Shown: positions 19,554 to 30,250 of the stretch, in pieces | How positions within the stretch are numbered: the first letter of the stretch is position 1 | How the letters are laid out: each line of letters starts with the position of its first letter | NCBI GenBank assembly: GCA_943737045.1 | Contig: CALSFV010000049.1 | Coordinates: 310,001 to 374,000, forward strand | DNA: 64,000 nucleotides | Direction of reading: 5' to 3' | Origin: Parapristionchus giblindavisi | Lineage: Eukaryota; Nematoda; Chromadorea; Rhabditida; Diplogasteridae | The notes under the pieces: model-generated | What the model saw: only the letters and a program-made list of their open reading frames with translations | Told to the model about the DNA's origin: nothing | Database searches by the model: none | Made by a program: the position numbers and the translations under genes

Positions 19554-20773
19554 CGTTCTTTGATCATAGAGGAGAGTGTGCAAATGTGAGAGAGTACAGA
19601 CAGAGTGAGAGAGTAGGGGTCAGTGAGAGAGTGCAGAGAAAGAAAGCCCATGAATAGTGTTGAGTCAACACTGTTGACCAATCGGTGATTCCCGCCATTT
19701 TCAACTATGTCTTCCATGTTCCTCTTGCTCTCCCTTTTTTTTCCTTGTTCTTCGATATTTCAAATATGTTATCTCAGTTAGAAAAACTAATCTTCGTATG
19801 AAATTGATCTTTGATCTTTGCCTTCCCTTCGATCTTCCTCCCCTTTTCCTTTTCTATTCCTCCCTATCTCTCCACCTCTCATCTTCTGTCTCCAATTCTC
19901 CTCTCTGGTCATGCTCCTGCTTTGTTCTTACTTCGTTTCTCTCTCTTCCTTTAACTTTCTTTCATCATTATTGCTATCTTTGACCTCTCCTACTACAATT
20001 TGCATATACAGTACCATTAGTACCATTATCTTTGTCTAATTTTGTATCCGTTGGGCTCAAATGTGTGTAAGGAACGATTATTACGAGGAACGTGATCTCA
20101 TTCTTATTTTTTGAGCCTTCACTCTGTGACATGTCTGGAATTATTCTAATTTTTTCAACTCTTCGCTCTGTAAACTTCCGCTTTTCGTCACTACTCCATA
20201 AGCCCAGATTAAAAGTGGGCGGAGCTAGAGACGAAATATATAAAAGATCAGTCATTCGGTTCATTACTTCGTTGATCTATGAGAGAGTTGTCATCCAACT
20301 AATACTTATAATAATGACAAATCCATTTCAGAACATCAAATTCATCGTCCATGAAGGACGACGACTCGCTCACTACCACAGTAGAAGACGTGAAACGCCT
20401 TCGTCTGGTGACGTCACACCATGCTTGATGGACATCATCGAGGAGGCGATCGATGACTTCGGAATCAAAATTTAGCAAACTACTTTTGATGAAAGTTTGT
20501 CACAGAAATAAAGTTAGAAAAACTTTGATTTGAAATCAACTGATTAAAACGACTCCTTAGGGAATCTCACCGCTAAAACTTTCACATAGACAATTTTCAG
20601 CTTGGAAAGGACGAAGTAATTACTATCTATTAAGAATTGCAATTGAAGAACTGATCATTTGATCAACGAGCGCGCGGAATGATCTTTGCATAATCATCAA
20701 TTAGCTCACTCTCTATTGATGCAAATTAGTTTTGGAACCCGACGATTTATAACCGTCGACTGGAAACTAACTA

Positions 20774-22043
20774 TTAGGTGAATTCATAAGTAACGCTCGT
20801 TTTTCGCTTTCCAAAAAAAATGTCACAAAAATGTAACGAAACAAGGAGAATTCTAGAAATATTTTCCATTCGTATTGGTCACCTTCTGCCTTCTACCCGG
20901 CAGTTTGTGGATCCCTTTGTGATAAAAGGACTGGGGTAAATTCCGGAAATAAGTGCCGAGTACGGTATGGATAGTGGTTCGGTATTTGAAGCTTTGCCCT
21001 TTGAGGAAGTGATGGAGCGCCCCGAAAGGGTGACAACCATAGTCGGCAAGGTCTAGTAAGTACGGAGGGTGGGGGAGTACAGTTCAGTCATATCCCGTTA
21101 GCTCAGGCTGGGTCGTTTTTCTGGTATGATGTCGAGCGTTGTCTTGTTGAAATTATATCCGAGTGTCCTTCCCGCGTGATTGTTCGAGGTGGAGTCTTAG
21201 CTTCCGCAGCTGGAGAGTGTAGGCATATGCCGTGACGGTCGTACCCTCGGGGAGGAGTTCCCAGTACTCGACTCCCCGTGCCGAATACCAGATGTATAAC
21301 ATCACTTTTTGGCGATGAAATCCGGGTTTGGGTGCATCTGCTGGCTATTCGTGATCACCGAACCACAGTCTCCTTGGCTCTTCGTGATCATAGAACATCC
21401 ACATTTCATCACCGGTTATAACGTTTACCAGCCAAGCATGCCGACGACGTAGAGTTAGAAAAATCTTTGCCATGTCCAGTCGGCGATCCTTGTCGTAGTC
21501 GGCTAGGACGTGGGGTAGACATCTTCCCTATTTTCACTTTTTTTTTCCGAGAGTGTGAAGACCATGTACCACAGTGCTCTGGCTGACTCCAAGTGCCATT
21601 GCAATATCACCGGTATCGGGATACGGATCAGCCTCTTCCTCTTGGAGCAATCGATCGAGATCCACCTCCGATAGTCCACTGGGTTGGTCTTCATCATCGA
21701 GGGAAAAGTCCTGTTTCTCGAATTTGACGGCCCACTTTCTCACCGCTGTTACGTGAGGCACATGTGAGGGGTACACCTCTGCTAGGCCATATTGGAAGTC
21801 AGGACGTTTCAAGCCCGAGAGGAAGAGGAATAAAATAACGTTGAGAATGTGAATTCCGTCTTGGGCGAAATAGTGCGGTTTTCTCGCTTGGAGGACACGC
21901 GGGAACTGAATCGAAAACAACCGCAGCATGTTCGAGGGACAGCCTATCTAGTGTATACATGGATGCAGGCAATAACAACAGAGCAAGAACGAGGCGACTG
22001 AAGTTGGGACAAAAAAAGGAGCGTTACTTATGAATTCACCTAA
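20774..22043 (-). mobile_element. mariner-type transposon, copy 1 (inactive)
   Basis: 1270 bases with near-perfect inverted ends TTAGGTGAATTCATAAGTAA / TTACTTATGAATTCACCTAA and TA on both sides (20772-20773 and 22044-22045). The transposase lies on the - strand and is broken. A sister element in the opposite orientation is at 56912-58168, and a solo end at 59754-59822. Confidence 0.92.
20880..21929 (-). pseudogene. mariner transposase, broken
   Basis: The - strand frame 21929-21534 shows the N-terminal paired-type helix-turn-helix region of mariner transposases: AVRKWAVKFEKQDFSLDDED, then DLDRLLQEEEADPYPDTGD and ALGVSQSTVVHGLHTLG. It ends in a lysine run and a stop. Downstream the catalytic part can be followed only in pieces across frames, with a remnant of the first catalytic-Asp motif TGDEMWMFYDHEEP near 21420-21380. 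Full-length relatives have about 340-350 residues with three catalytic Asp residues. Frameshifts and stops make this copy inactive. Confidence 0.85.
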
Positions 22044-23340
22044 TATTTAGAACCATAATTTCAAAACTTGAACTTCGTAACCAAGTTGATAAAAATGGAA
22101 TAACTTCAATATTATCGTCTAGCCATGCGGATTTTGATCGTTTGATCTCTGATTGAGATCCAAATTTCATTGTTTTACATACAAGTGTCTCTTACGTTTG
22201 CAAGATTTGCATATATGGGATCGCGTTAAATATATATAATTTTGATCGATAATATTGAAGTTATTCCATTTTTATCAACTGGGTTACGAAGTTCAAGTTT
22301 TGAATTATGGTTCCAAATCGTCAGTTTCTAATCGACGGTTATAAATCGTCGGGTTCCAAAACTAATTTGCATCAATAGAGAGTGAGCTAATTTATGATTA
22401 TGCAAAGATCATTCCGCGCGCTCGTTGCTCAATTGATCGGTTCTATAATTTCAATTCTTCTTTCTCGTTTTCTGAGTCTCGATTCCTTCGCATAATTTAC
22501 AAAATAAAAGTATTGAAAGTGATCTTGCGTATTCTGATGGTATACAAATCATCGATTTCAAAGTCAATGTTACAAGGCAATGGTGATAAAAGTCTGGATC
22601 TTTAATGATCAGTGTCTAAGTTATGATTCCGAAGTCATCGATCGCCTACAAAAATTACGAAAAGAAAGGAAAAAAGATAACACTCTTCGTTTTGCACACT
22701 CTCTCGTCACATTTCTTTTCTTTTCATTTCGGCCCTTCTTTAGATAACGAGGTGGTCCAACTATTAATTTGTTCACGGTCACCGTTTCATTACATTTATT
22801 TTAAAATCATTAATAAAACATGCTCCTTTCAAAGAAAAATGTGAAACTTAGTGAACGATGTCTTTAGCGGAAGAAGCAATCTTGTTCAAAAAAATTGCGA
22901 AAAAAATAACAATCGAACTCATCTCATTTTTGTGATATTGTGAACAATGGAGATGTATTCTTGCGAAGCTTTTGAACATAAATTAGATTATGACGGGAGA
23001 AACTGTTGAATCAATCGTAATTTATCGTTATTCATATCGATTCTTCGATTGTTCGTCGTGGCCGATGAAGATTGTCATCTCGTTGAGGCTGATTCCCAAT
23101 GGTCGAGTGAAGATGTGCACGGCTGTACAATCCTCGTTCTTGATCGTCTGGACATCTGCTGATTCGACTCCCTTGATTCCGTTGTCATAAATAATAAAGA
23201 TATTTGGGGTGTGGTAATACATGTAATCGGTGTCCAAGCCCGCGCAGTTAAATGGGTGGAGTCAAAATCGTTATATAAAAGGTATATAATTACGGGAGTG
23301 CCTGAGTATATGTAGATCGTATGACATTCATTCTAATAGG

Positions 23341-23420
23341 GACCCATGGTATAGTGGATAAGAGCTCGGACAATCAAACCGGCCGGTTGGTCGGCAAGAA
23401 TGTTCGATTCCCCGAAGAGG
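23341..23420 (+). other. tRNA-like sequence with A and B boxes, copy A
   Basis: TGGTATAGTGGATAAGAGC fits an RNA polymerase III A box with D-arm context, and GTTCGATTCCC fits a B box about 45 bases on. No acceptor stem closes. The copy at 30173-30250 keeps both boxes. Most likely a tRNA-derived (SINE-like) remnant. Confidence 0.5.
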
Positions 23421-23569
23421 ATCAGCAAAAGATGAACACTCCCAACCTGGACCAACTGTTTTTGCTATTTTTTCCTTGATGTGGTTCCACTCTCCCTACG
23501 CTAACGAACTAACTTATTTTACTCATAATTACCATACATATTAAAAATAATGATAAAGCATTCTACTTA

Positions 23570-23941
23570 TGGCGCGTTAAAAAGTGGTGGAAAACCGAAA
23601 AAAGCGAGTTTCCGAGTGTTAAAATGTGCCCTGGAAAACCGAAAATGGAAAGCCGATATTTGAATTCACGGGCGCTAATAAGATGCGGGAATTCATATTC
23701 CGATTTTCCGACTGCCAATTTCTGTGTTTTAAAAATTAAATAAATCCGTAATTTCTTTTTCTTTCACATTCCATCTTCTTTAAACATCGGAAACTCGCAA
23801 GTGAAAGTGCAAATTTGAATTCCCGCACCTTATTCGAGCCCGCGAATTCAAATATCGACTTTCCATTTTCGGTTTTCCAGGTTACATTTTAAGACTTGGA
23901 AAGTCGCTTATTTCGGTTTTCCACTACTTTTTAACGCGCCA
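23570..23941. mobile_element. PIF/Harbinger-type MITE with TTA target duplication
   Basis: 372 bases with inverted ends TGGCGCGTTAAAAAGTGG / CTACTTTTTAACGCGCCA and TTA on both sides (23567-23569, 23942-23944). The paralogous site in copy B, TTCTACTTAGTGTTC around 30437-30439, has a single TTA and no insert. Three-base TTA/TAA duplications are diagnostic of the PIF/Harbinger superfamily. The interior is noncoding and itself palindromic. Confidence 0.92.
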
Positions 23942-24019
23942 TTAGTGTTCAATGTGCTTTCTGGATTTCAGTCTATCAACATAAGTAGTCGTTCCTTCCA
24001 ATTTAGAATATGAGAAATC

Positions 24020-24220
24020 TGTCACTAATCTTGTGTTAAAAAGTGGAAAAGTAGGTGGAAAGTGAAAAGTAGCGTTAATTTTTTGTTGCAAAAATAGTTG
24101 GAAAAGTAGTAATCCAACTTCCCGTAAAGGGCTTTTTGTCAATTAGGAAACTGTGCTACTTTTTCAACTTCTTTTACAATCACAAAATTAACACTACTTT
24201 TCACTTTTCCACCTACTTTT
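24020..24220. repeat. Palindromic block, GTGGAAAAGTAGGTGGAAAG
   Basis: The left half with GTGGAAAAGTAGGTGGAAAG and TAGCGTTAATTTTTTG mirrors the right half with CAAAATTAACACTACTTTTC and CCACCTACTTTTCC. It is conserved in copy B at about 30525-30725, so it predates the duplication. Confidence 0.75.
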
Positions 24221-24249
24221 CCAAGATTTTAGCGCCGCATAATATAATA

Positions 24250-24409
24250 GTAAGAGTAATAAGCTGAGTCCCACAAGGGTCTGTTCTGGGCCCACTTTTC
24301 TTCCTGATTAATAACTCCATTGCGATGAACGATTTTACAGTGAAATTCCAGGTCTCGTTCAACACATTTGTGTTATCGCACGCGGATGGTAAAAATTTAG
24401 TTTTTTTTC
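24250..24409 (+). pseudogene. Reverse transcriptase fragment (non-LTR), interrupted by a hAT element
   Basis: The + strand reads VPQGSVLGPLFFLINN, the conserved VPQGS segment of non-LTR reverse transcriptases, then loses similarity just before the hAT element at 24418. A similar fragment (PQESVLGPLLFLIKNN) lies at 33487-33535 in duplication copy B. It is too short for finer classification. Confidence 0.6.
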
Positions 24410-24417
24410 CTTTCCAG

Positions 24418-25910
24418 TAGGGTTGCAGGAACGAGGGCGAATAATTCGTGCCCTTTGTCAGTCGCATCCCTTATCTCTCGGCAATTCGTTTGAGACGCGC
24501 CCTCTCTCCCCTTCCCTTCGAAGAATTCGACACACCTGCCAGATGGAACGAATAGTTCGGGACAGACCGAATTATTCGCTCTCTCTCACTCTCTCGTATC
24601 CTTTCTCGACCCTCCCTCCTCTCCCTCCGCCTCGTCCCCCAATGAGACACGTTTCAAGAGATGGCTAATTCCCCTCGCATCTGAGAGCTTAGCAGTCAAC
24701 AGCAAAGTTGTAGCTCACATCATCCTCCTTCTGATTCAATTTTGAAAAAGTCGATACGATAACCACGAACAAAATGACATCCGTTCTACGAATTCAGGGA
24801 GAAATTTGAATTATTCACTGTAGCCATGAATCTTACTCCATTACTCCGTCTTACTCCACATTGCTTTATCATTCTTTACAGAAGTAATTACACAAAAATA
24901 AAAACAACTAAATGGGAAGAGAAAGTCACGAAAAAATACATATCTACTCTAGTCTAATCTGAACAATAACATTTCAAAATATTGAAATGAACAATATTTC
25001 AAAATGTATCGGATGGGAACTCAGCGGCCATTCTATGACAAATTTTTTGCTGATCATGAGTATGTCAGTCCGATATTTTAAAATGTAATAGATGATAACT
25101 CAGCGGGCATTTTATACCAGATTTTGAGCTGAACATGAGTAGGTCAGTCAGATATTTACGTGATGTTTTTGTTTTAGTGTAATTACTTCTGTAAAGAATG
25201 ATAAAGCAATGTGAAGTAAGACGGAGTAATGGAGTAAGACGCATGACTACAGTGAATAGTTTAAATTTCCATCTGAATTCGTAGAACGGATGTCATTTTG
25301 TTCGTGGTTATCGTATCGTATCTTACAAAAATGAATGAAGTAATGAAGGAATGAAGTGATTTTAATAATTGGAAAAAACAGGGAGAAAAACTAATCATGT
25401 TTGAATTATCATCCAACTCGGGAATATCTCTAACTGTCCATGTCTATTTCCAAATTGCACTTTTACACCTCACTTCCTTCTCGATCATTCCTATCCATGC
25501 AATTCTACACCTTTTGAATGATCGGTTTCACTACGATAGTAGGACATATTTCATCTTGACACAGTAGAACGGATGTAATTTTGTTCGTGGTTATCGTATC
25601 GACTTTTCCAAAATGAATCAGAACGGGAGTGATATGAGCTAGAACTTTGCTGTTGACTGCTAAGCTCTCAGATGCGAGGGGAATTAGCCATCTCTTGAAA
25701 CGTGTCTCATTGGGGGACGAGGCGGAGGGACAGGAGTGAGGGTCGAGAAAGGATACGAGAGAGTGAGAGAGACCGAATAATTCGGTCTGTCCCGAACTAT
25801 TCGTTCCGTCTGGCAGGTGTGTCGAATTCTTTGAAGGGAAAGGGGAGAGAGGGTGAGAGATGGGAAAGGGGTGCGAATAATTCGAATTCGAATTCGAACC
25901 GGCAACCCTA
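24418..25910. mobile_element. Non-autonomous hAT element with long inverted arms
   Basis: 1493 bases with termini TAGGGTTGC and GCAACCCTA and a perfect 8-base target duplication CTTTCCAG (24410-24417 and 25911-25918), the hAT signature. Inverted arms of some 480 bases run from both ends (GGGACAGACCGAATTATTCG left, its mirror right). The right arm carries an extra 240-base piece (about 25325-25565) flanked by repeats of GAACGGATGT and GTTCGTGGTTATCGTATC. The middle holds two direct copies of an 80-base unit (about 24995 and 25080). No transposase is present. Confidence 0.92.
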
Positions 25911-26082
25911 CTTTCCAGCCATAGTTTTTCCTTTTCCAGCTAAAGGCATCAAAGGTCAAAGCAGGTTACATAGCCGCACTCACCAAGAACGTGACTGTCT
26001 TGTTAAAAACTTGCTCGATCTTTATCAGACCCATGTAAAATTCGTAAAATCGTAAAACGTGAAATGCACAACATTTCGGATA

Positions 26083-26298
26083 TTGTCCGTATAAAATGTA
26101 CTTGCATAATTGCGTTGCTACTGCTGCTAAACAGTGAAAGAACTATCGATTAACTCCCCACCCTTTCCTCCTTTCCTTCCTCGCTCTCTCTAATCTACCT
26201 ACTCTCTCACCGGTGCTCTCACTCTAAACATAGAAATTCATTGTGGCAGTGGTTGGCTACTCTCGTACCAAATAAACAAGTGTATTTTATACGGTCAA
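26083..26298. mobile_element. TA-type MITE, TIR TTGWCCGTATAAAAT
   Basis: 216 bases with ends TTGTCCGTATAAAATG / ATTTTATACGGTCAA and TA on both sides (26081-26082, 26299-26300). The unoccupied site TTCGGATAAGATATT is preserved in duplication copy B at 33773-33786. Other copies are at 52748-52964 and, mirrored, 61310-61526. TA duplication and these ends suggest a Tc1/mariner-type source. Confidence 0.92.
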
Positions 26299-26410
26299 TA
26301 AGATATTATACATATCACCATTGTGATTATTTTTCTACCCTCTATTTAAAAGAAATTATTAGAAATTCATGATTTAAAACAAAGCTTGCTCAATTAATTT
26401 ATTTCATGGA

Positions 26411-27293
26411 TTATAAATTACAGTTCATATTTGGGTATACAGCAGAATCTCTTAGCGCGCTGCCGAAGATTCCATCGTCGTTTCGAATACAGGGGTATCC
26501 GAATTCTCCCAACTCACCCTTTATAGGAAGGATATTCTGCAAATAAAAAAATTGAAAAATAAATAGAGATAAATAAACAATCGATAAAAATATTAAAAAA
26601 ATAATAAATAGCTATACTTTCTCACGGTTAATCTACTTTTGTTTTATCTTTCTCTTCGGTGCGATTACCAAGAAATGTTCCAAGAATTCGTTAGTCGCCT
26701 CGGGAATTTGCACTTCGTTGCCGATTTGAACTCCGCCTTCATTAGCGCATGCCTCACCGAAGAGGCCGCCACATTTGAACGTGGTCCTCCAGACACCCGT
26801 CTGTCTTACCTCAAAATAATATAATAATATATACTTTAAGCGGAGCAAAAGCAAAGTATAATAGTTGATGATATGAAGTGGAGTACGCATAAATACGATG
26901 ACACGACTAAGGTAGCAAAGATGATAGTTCGTAACATCCGGTAGCACTCGTTGATGAGGCAACGACCGAAAATAGCGAGACATATAAGATCTATAAACAA
27001 AAAAAATTGTCTTGTTCAGTTTCGGGCTGAGGTAAAACAGTTGTATCTGAATAAATAGAGATATTGAATAAATAATGGGGACAGCAGACGGTACCGTATC
27101 GGATTTCAGCTTTCTCGTTTGGAGGCATGCTTATATGCGGAATGCGAAGATACGACACACGCACCACAATGCGACCAAGGTGATTCATAGGGTGGCCGTC
27201 AGACAAAAAAAAACACGAGAAAATGAAACGGAGAAGACAAAACAAAACAGAAAAGACTGCGAGAATTTGTATTTCCATGGATGTCGATCTCAT
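26411..27293 (-). CDS. Uncharacterised small Cys-containing protein, copy A
   Basis: Two - strand exons join in phase 0: 26669-26800 (TGVWRTTFKCGGLFGEACAN, then VQIGNEVQIPEATNEF; donor GTAATC) and 26411-26536 (NILPIKGELGEFGYPCIRND, then a stop). The 5' part is uncertain. A - strand frame from 27293 begins MRSTSMEIQILAVFSVLFCL, a good signal-peptide-like start, and another segment near 26990 reads ILYVSLFSVVASSTSATGC. The protein is therefore probably secreted, but I could not connect the 5' exon by phase. Copy B (33955-34850) has a stop in the first of these exons and a different reading frame at the extreme C-terminus, where it ends FCSIPKYEL. No known family recognised. Confidence 0.5.
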
Positions 27294-27414
27294 TTACAAA
27301 ACTGAATTGAGAAAGAATAAATGATATAATAATAATTCCTTTATTTGTATCAATTCACTGTGAAAATTCAAACCAAAGAAAAATACAACTGAACGGATAA
27401 TGTGTACAATACAG

Positions 27415-27711
27415 AAAGTTATGGAAGAAATAGTCTCTGAATTTCGATTGAACCATCACGGAAAGCGGCTATTAAAAATATCTTAACATCTATTTAATAA
27501 CTGTCTCTCCATTTCATAAGGATGCAGATGGAAATACGAATTATGAGAGGTTGATTGATCCGTTGATTTTCTTCTGTACTTTAACAACCTTGGGAAGATG
27601 CAAGAGTTGTTGAAGATACGGTAATTGAACATGCTATCCCGGATCTCGTTCTCTGTCTTTGTAATTATGGTTTACCATTCCTATTCCTTCCCTGACTATT
27701 TATTATGTGAT
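27415..27711. other. Unique junction between the two duplication copies
   Basis: About 300 bases found once only, AT-rich and without coding signal. It should contain the remnant of the duplication breakpoint. Confidence 0.5.
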
Positions 27712-28744
27712 CGTTCTTTGATCATAGAAGAGAGTGTGCAAATGTGAGAGAGTACAGACAGATTGAGAGAGTAGGGGTCAGCTAGAGAGTGCAGAGAAAG
27801 AAAGAACATGAATAGTGTTGACCAATCGGTGATTCCTTAACTTCTCGATTATTTTCCCGCCAGTTTCGGCTATGTCTTCTATGTCCCTCTTCCTCTCCTT
27901 TTTTCTTTATTCAATCCCTATTTTGTTCTTGTTCGTTTCCTTTTTGAAATTGATCTTTGACATTTGTGTTACCACTTTTCTTACTCACGACTTTGTTACT
28001 TTCTAGAGCGAGAGAGTACAGAGAATTTAAAACGATGCCCTCATCAATGAACTGTCATCGATAAATTGATTCATTAGCATTTCCATCCATGTCCTTTCTG
28101 TTTAAGTGGAACTACTTCTATCTCTAATTCTTGTTTTCATGTTTTTTTATTATTCGTAATAAATTCTCTTGCTATCCTTCTCCCTCTCAGTAACTATCTT
28201 TCTTGATGTTTCTCTCATCTCTTTATACTTAACCCTCTCTCCAACCATCCTCTTCCTTTATTGCGCTATCCCACGTCACCTCTCTACTTCTCTCTCTCTC
28301 CAATTCTCCATGCTTTTGCCAGGTTCTGACAACCTCTCACCACTCTCTGCTTCTAACTTTCTTTCATCATTATAGCTATACCACCTTTGACCTCTTACTA
28401 CAACTTACATATAGCACCACTGTCTTTTTCAAATTCTGTATACATTGGGCTCCAATTTGTGTAAGGAACGATTATTATAAGGAACGTGATCTCATTCTTA
28501 TTCAGTTCGTTTGCTGTCGTCTGTTGTTTTGACCATTCACCTGTGACCTGTCTTGAATTATTCTAAATTTGAAGTTCTTCGCTCTGTAAACTTTCGCTTT
28601 TCATCACTACTCCAGAAGCACAAATCGCCTCAAAAGGCGGAGCTAGGGTCGAATTACATCAAAGATATGTCACTCGGTTCATTACTTCGTTGATCTACGA
28701 GAGTGCTGTCATTCAACTAGTGCTTTGACTAATTACAAATCCAT

Positions 28745-30075
28745 TTCAGAAATTCATCGTCCATCGCACACGACGAACCATTCATGACCGTAGTATAGGA
28801 CGTAACACGCCTTCGTGAGCTGACGTCACGTGTGCGCCAAGCGGGACGGACGTTATCGAGGACGACGTCAAACCATGTACGATCGACTGCTGATCTTGGA
28901 GGTATGAGTTCTCCTTGGCTAATCGTATGTTCTGTTCAAGTCATGAAAAAAAAGAAAAAATAGATATCACATCTCGTTTTGTACACCCTCTCGTAACTTT
29001 TTGTTTTCATTTAAGTCATTTCCGCCCTTCTTCCGATAACGGCATCGTCCAACCATTAATTTGTTTGTAGTAATCATTTCATTACATTTCTTTCCCAAAT
29101 AATTAATAAACATGCTCCTTTTTTAGCGGAAGAAGTAATCTTGTTCAAAACGTTGCGAAAATATTATATAAAAATCGAAATTATATTTTTTGCGATACTT
29201 TAAACAATGAAGATTAGTTCAGTTTTTCATAAATTATATTATTACCGGAATAATTGTTGAATAAATGTTAATTTATCATTATTCATGTTGAATATTCGAT
29301 TCTTCGTCGCGGCTGAGGAAGGTCGTCATCGCCGCAGGTGAACTTCTTAATGGCTTTGTGAGGATGTGACAGGCATTCGTCTACTAAAGCGTGATGGACA
29401 TAATCGAGGACTGTACCAGACCATCTCCGATCCGTCGCCGCTCTTTGGAGGTACGAGTCGAGTTTCGTATGCACTGTTCAAAAGTCATGAAAAGAAAGGA
29501 AAAAAAGATAACACTCCTCGTTTTGCACACTCTCTCGTCACTTTTCTTTTGTTTTCATTTCGATACTTCTTCCGATAACGGCATCGTCCAATTGTTAATT
29601 TGTTCATGGTCACCTTTTCATTACATTTATTTTAGAATCATTAATGAAACATGCTCCTTTCAAAGAAAAATGTGGAATTTAGTGAGCGATGTCTTTAGCG
29701 TAAGAAGTAATCTTGTTCAAAAAGTTTCTAAAAGATAAAAATAGAACTCAACTATTTTTTGCGTTGCTATAAACAATCTTGATTTGTTTTTGCGAAAGTT
29801 TTGTACATAAATTAGATTACGACGAGAAAAACTGTTGAATCAATCGTAATTATCGTCATTCATGTCGATTCTTCGATTGTTCGTCGTGGCCGATGAAGAT
29901 TGTCATCTCGTTGAGGCTGATGAACTTCCCAATGGTCGAGTGAAGATGTGCACGGTTGTACAATCCTCGTTCTTGATCGTCTGGACACCTGCTGATTCGA
30001 CTCCCTTGATTCCGTTTTCATAAATAATAAAGATATTTGGGGTATGGTAATACATGTAATCGGTGTCCAAGCCCG
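28745..30075 (-). pseudogene. Uncharacterised gene, copy B, with internal exon duplication
   Basis: Three - strand pieces: about 30075-29820 (YYHTPNIFIIYENGIKGVES, then NEDCTTVHIFTR), 29474-29283 (LDSYLQRAATDRRWSGTVLD and VHHALVDECLSHPHK) and about 28920-28745 (LDNVRPAWRTRDVSSRRR, MDDEFLKWICN and a stop). The middle piece fuses sequence resembling both neighbours, so it looks like a by-product of the local 560-base tandem repeat. Function unknown. The conserved core LDxVxxAW with a run of arginines and the C-terminal MDDEFxxLKWIC are the motifs to search with. The first piece is frameshifted relative to copy A. Confidence 0.4.
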
Positions 30076-30172
30076 CGCAGTTAAATGGGTGGAGTCAAAA
30101 TCGTTATATAAAAGGTATATAATTACGGGAGTGCCTGAGTATATGTAGATCGTATGACATTCATTCTAATAG

Positions 30173-30250
30173 GGGCCCATGGTCTAGTGGATAAGAGCTC
30201 GGACAATCAAACGGGCCGGTTGGTCGGCAGGAAAGTTCGATTCCCCGAAG
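30173..30250 (+). other. tRNA-like sequence with A and B boxes, copy B
   Basis: TGGTCTAGTGGATAAGAGC and GTTCGATTCCC, paralogous to 23341-23420. Its A box is closer to consensus than in copy A. Confidence 0.5.

Larger units (their letters stand above)
20630..22465. mobile_element. Foldback palindrome carrying a mariner insertion
   Basis: Arms 20630-20771 plus 22046-22120 pair with 22250-22465. For example, GAGCGCGCGGAATGATC (left) mirrors GATCATTCCGCGCGCTC (right), and AACTTCGTAACCAAGTTG mirrors CAACTGGGTTACGAAGTT. With the mariner removed at its TA, the left arm becomes continuous and about 205 bases long around a 130-base loop. A further 22-base perfect inverted match (20445-20466 with 22625-22646) lies outside and includes coding sequence of the flanking gene. 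Confidence 0.8.
20272..23237 (-). pseudogene. Uncharacterised two-part gene, copy A, split by nested transposons
   Basis: An upstream exon region on the - strand (about 23237-23028) encodes YYHTPNIFIIYDNGIKGVES and then NEDCTAVHIFTR. A downstream C-terminal exon (about 20475-20272) encodes LLDDVHQAWCDVTRRRRF and SSSFMDDEFDVLKWICHY before a stop. The second matches copy B at 28920-28745 (RPAWRTRDVSSRRRVTS, MDDEFLKWICN). Conservation at protein level between diverged copies supports coding and the - strand. No family recognised. Between the two parts sit a palindrome and a mariner (20630-22465). Copy A has a 5-base deletion relative to B in the upstream part, so at least one copy is frameshifted. 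Whether the two parts belong to one gene is inferred from strand, order and co-duplication. Confidence 0.45.
19554..27414. repeat. Tandem segmental duplication, copy A
   Basis: Matches 27712-34961 in the same orientation over several blocks: 19554-19680 with 27712-27835, 19740-20420 with 27900-28830, 22650-24220 with about 29490-30725, 24260-24300 with 33487-33530, and 25976-27414 with 33672-34961. Blocks lacking in B are transposon insertions: a foldback with mariner, a Harbinger-type MITE, a hAT element and a TA-type MITE. Confidence 0.85.

Noticed and set aside
23341..23420. Functional tRNA gene
   Set aside because: A and B boxes are good, but no acceptor stem closes and the anticodon arm is not convincing. 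The same holds for the other tRNA-like pieces.
24423..24668. Protein-coding frame of 81 codons, with a 91-codon partner at 25684-25959
   Set aside because: The two frames are the inverted arms of one hAT element. Their similarity follows from the repeat.
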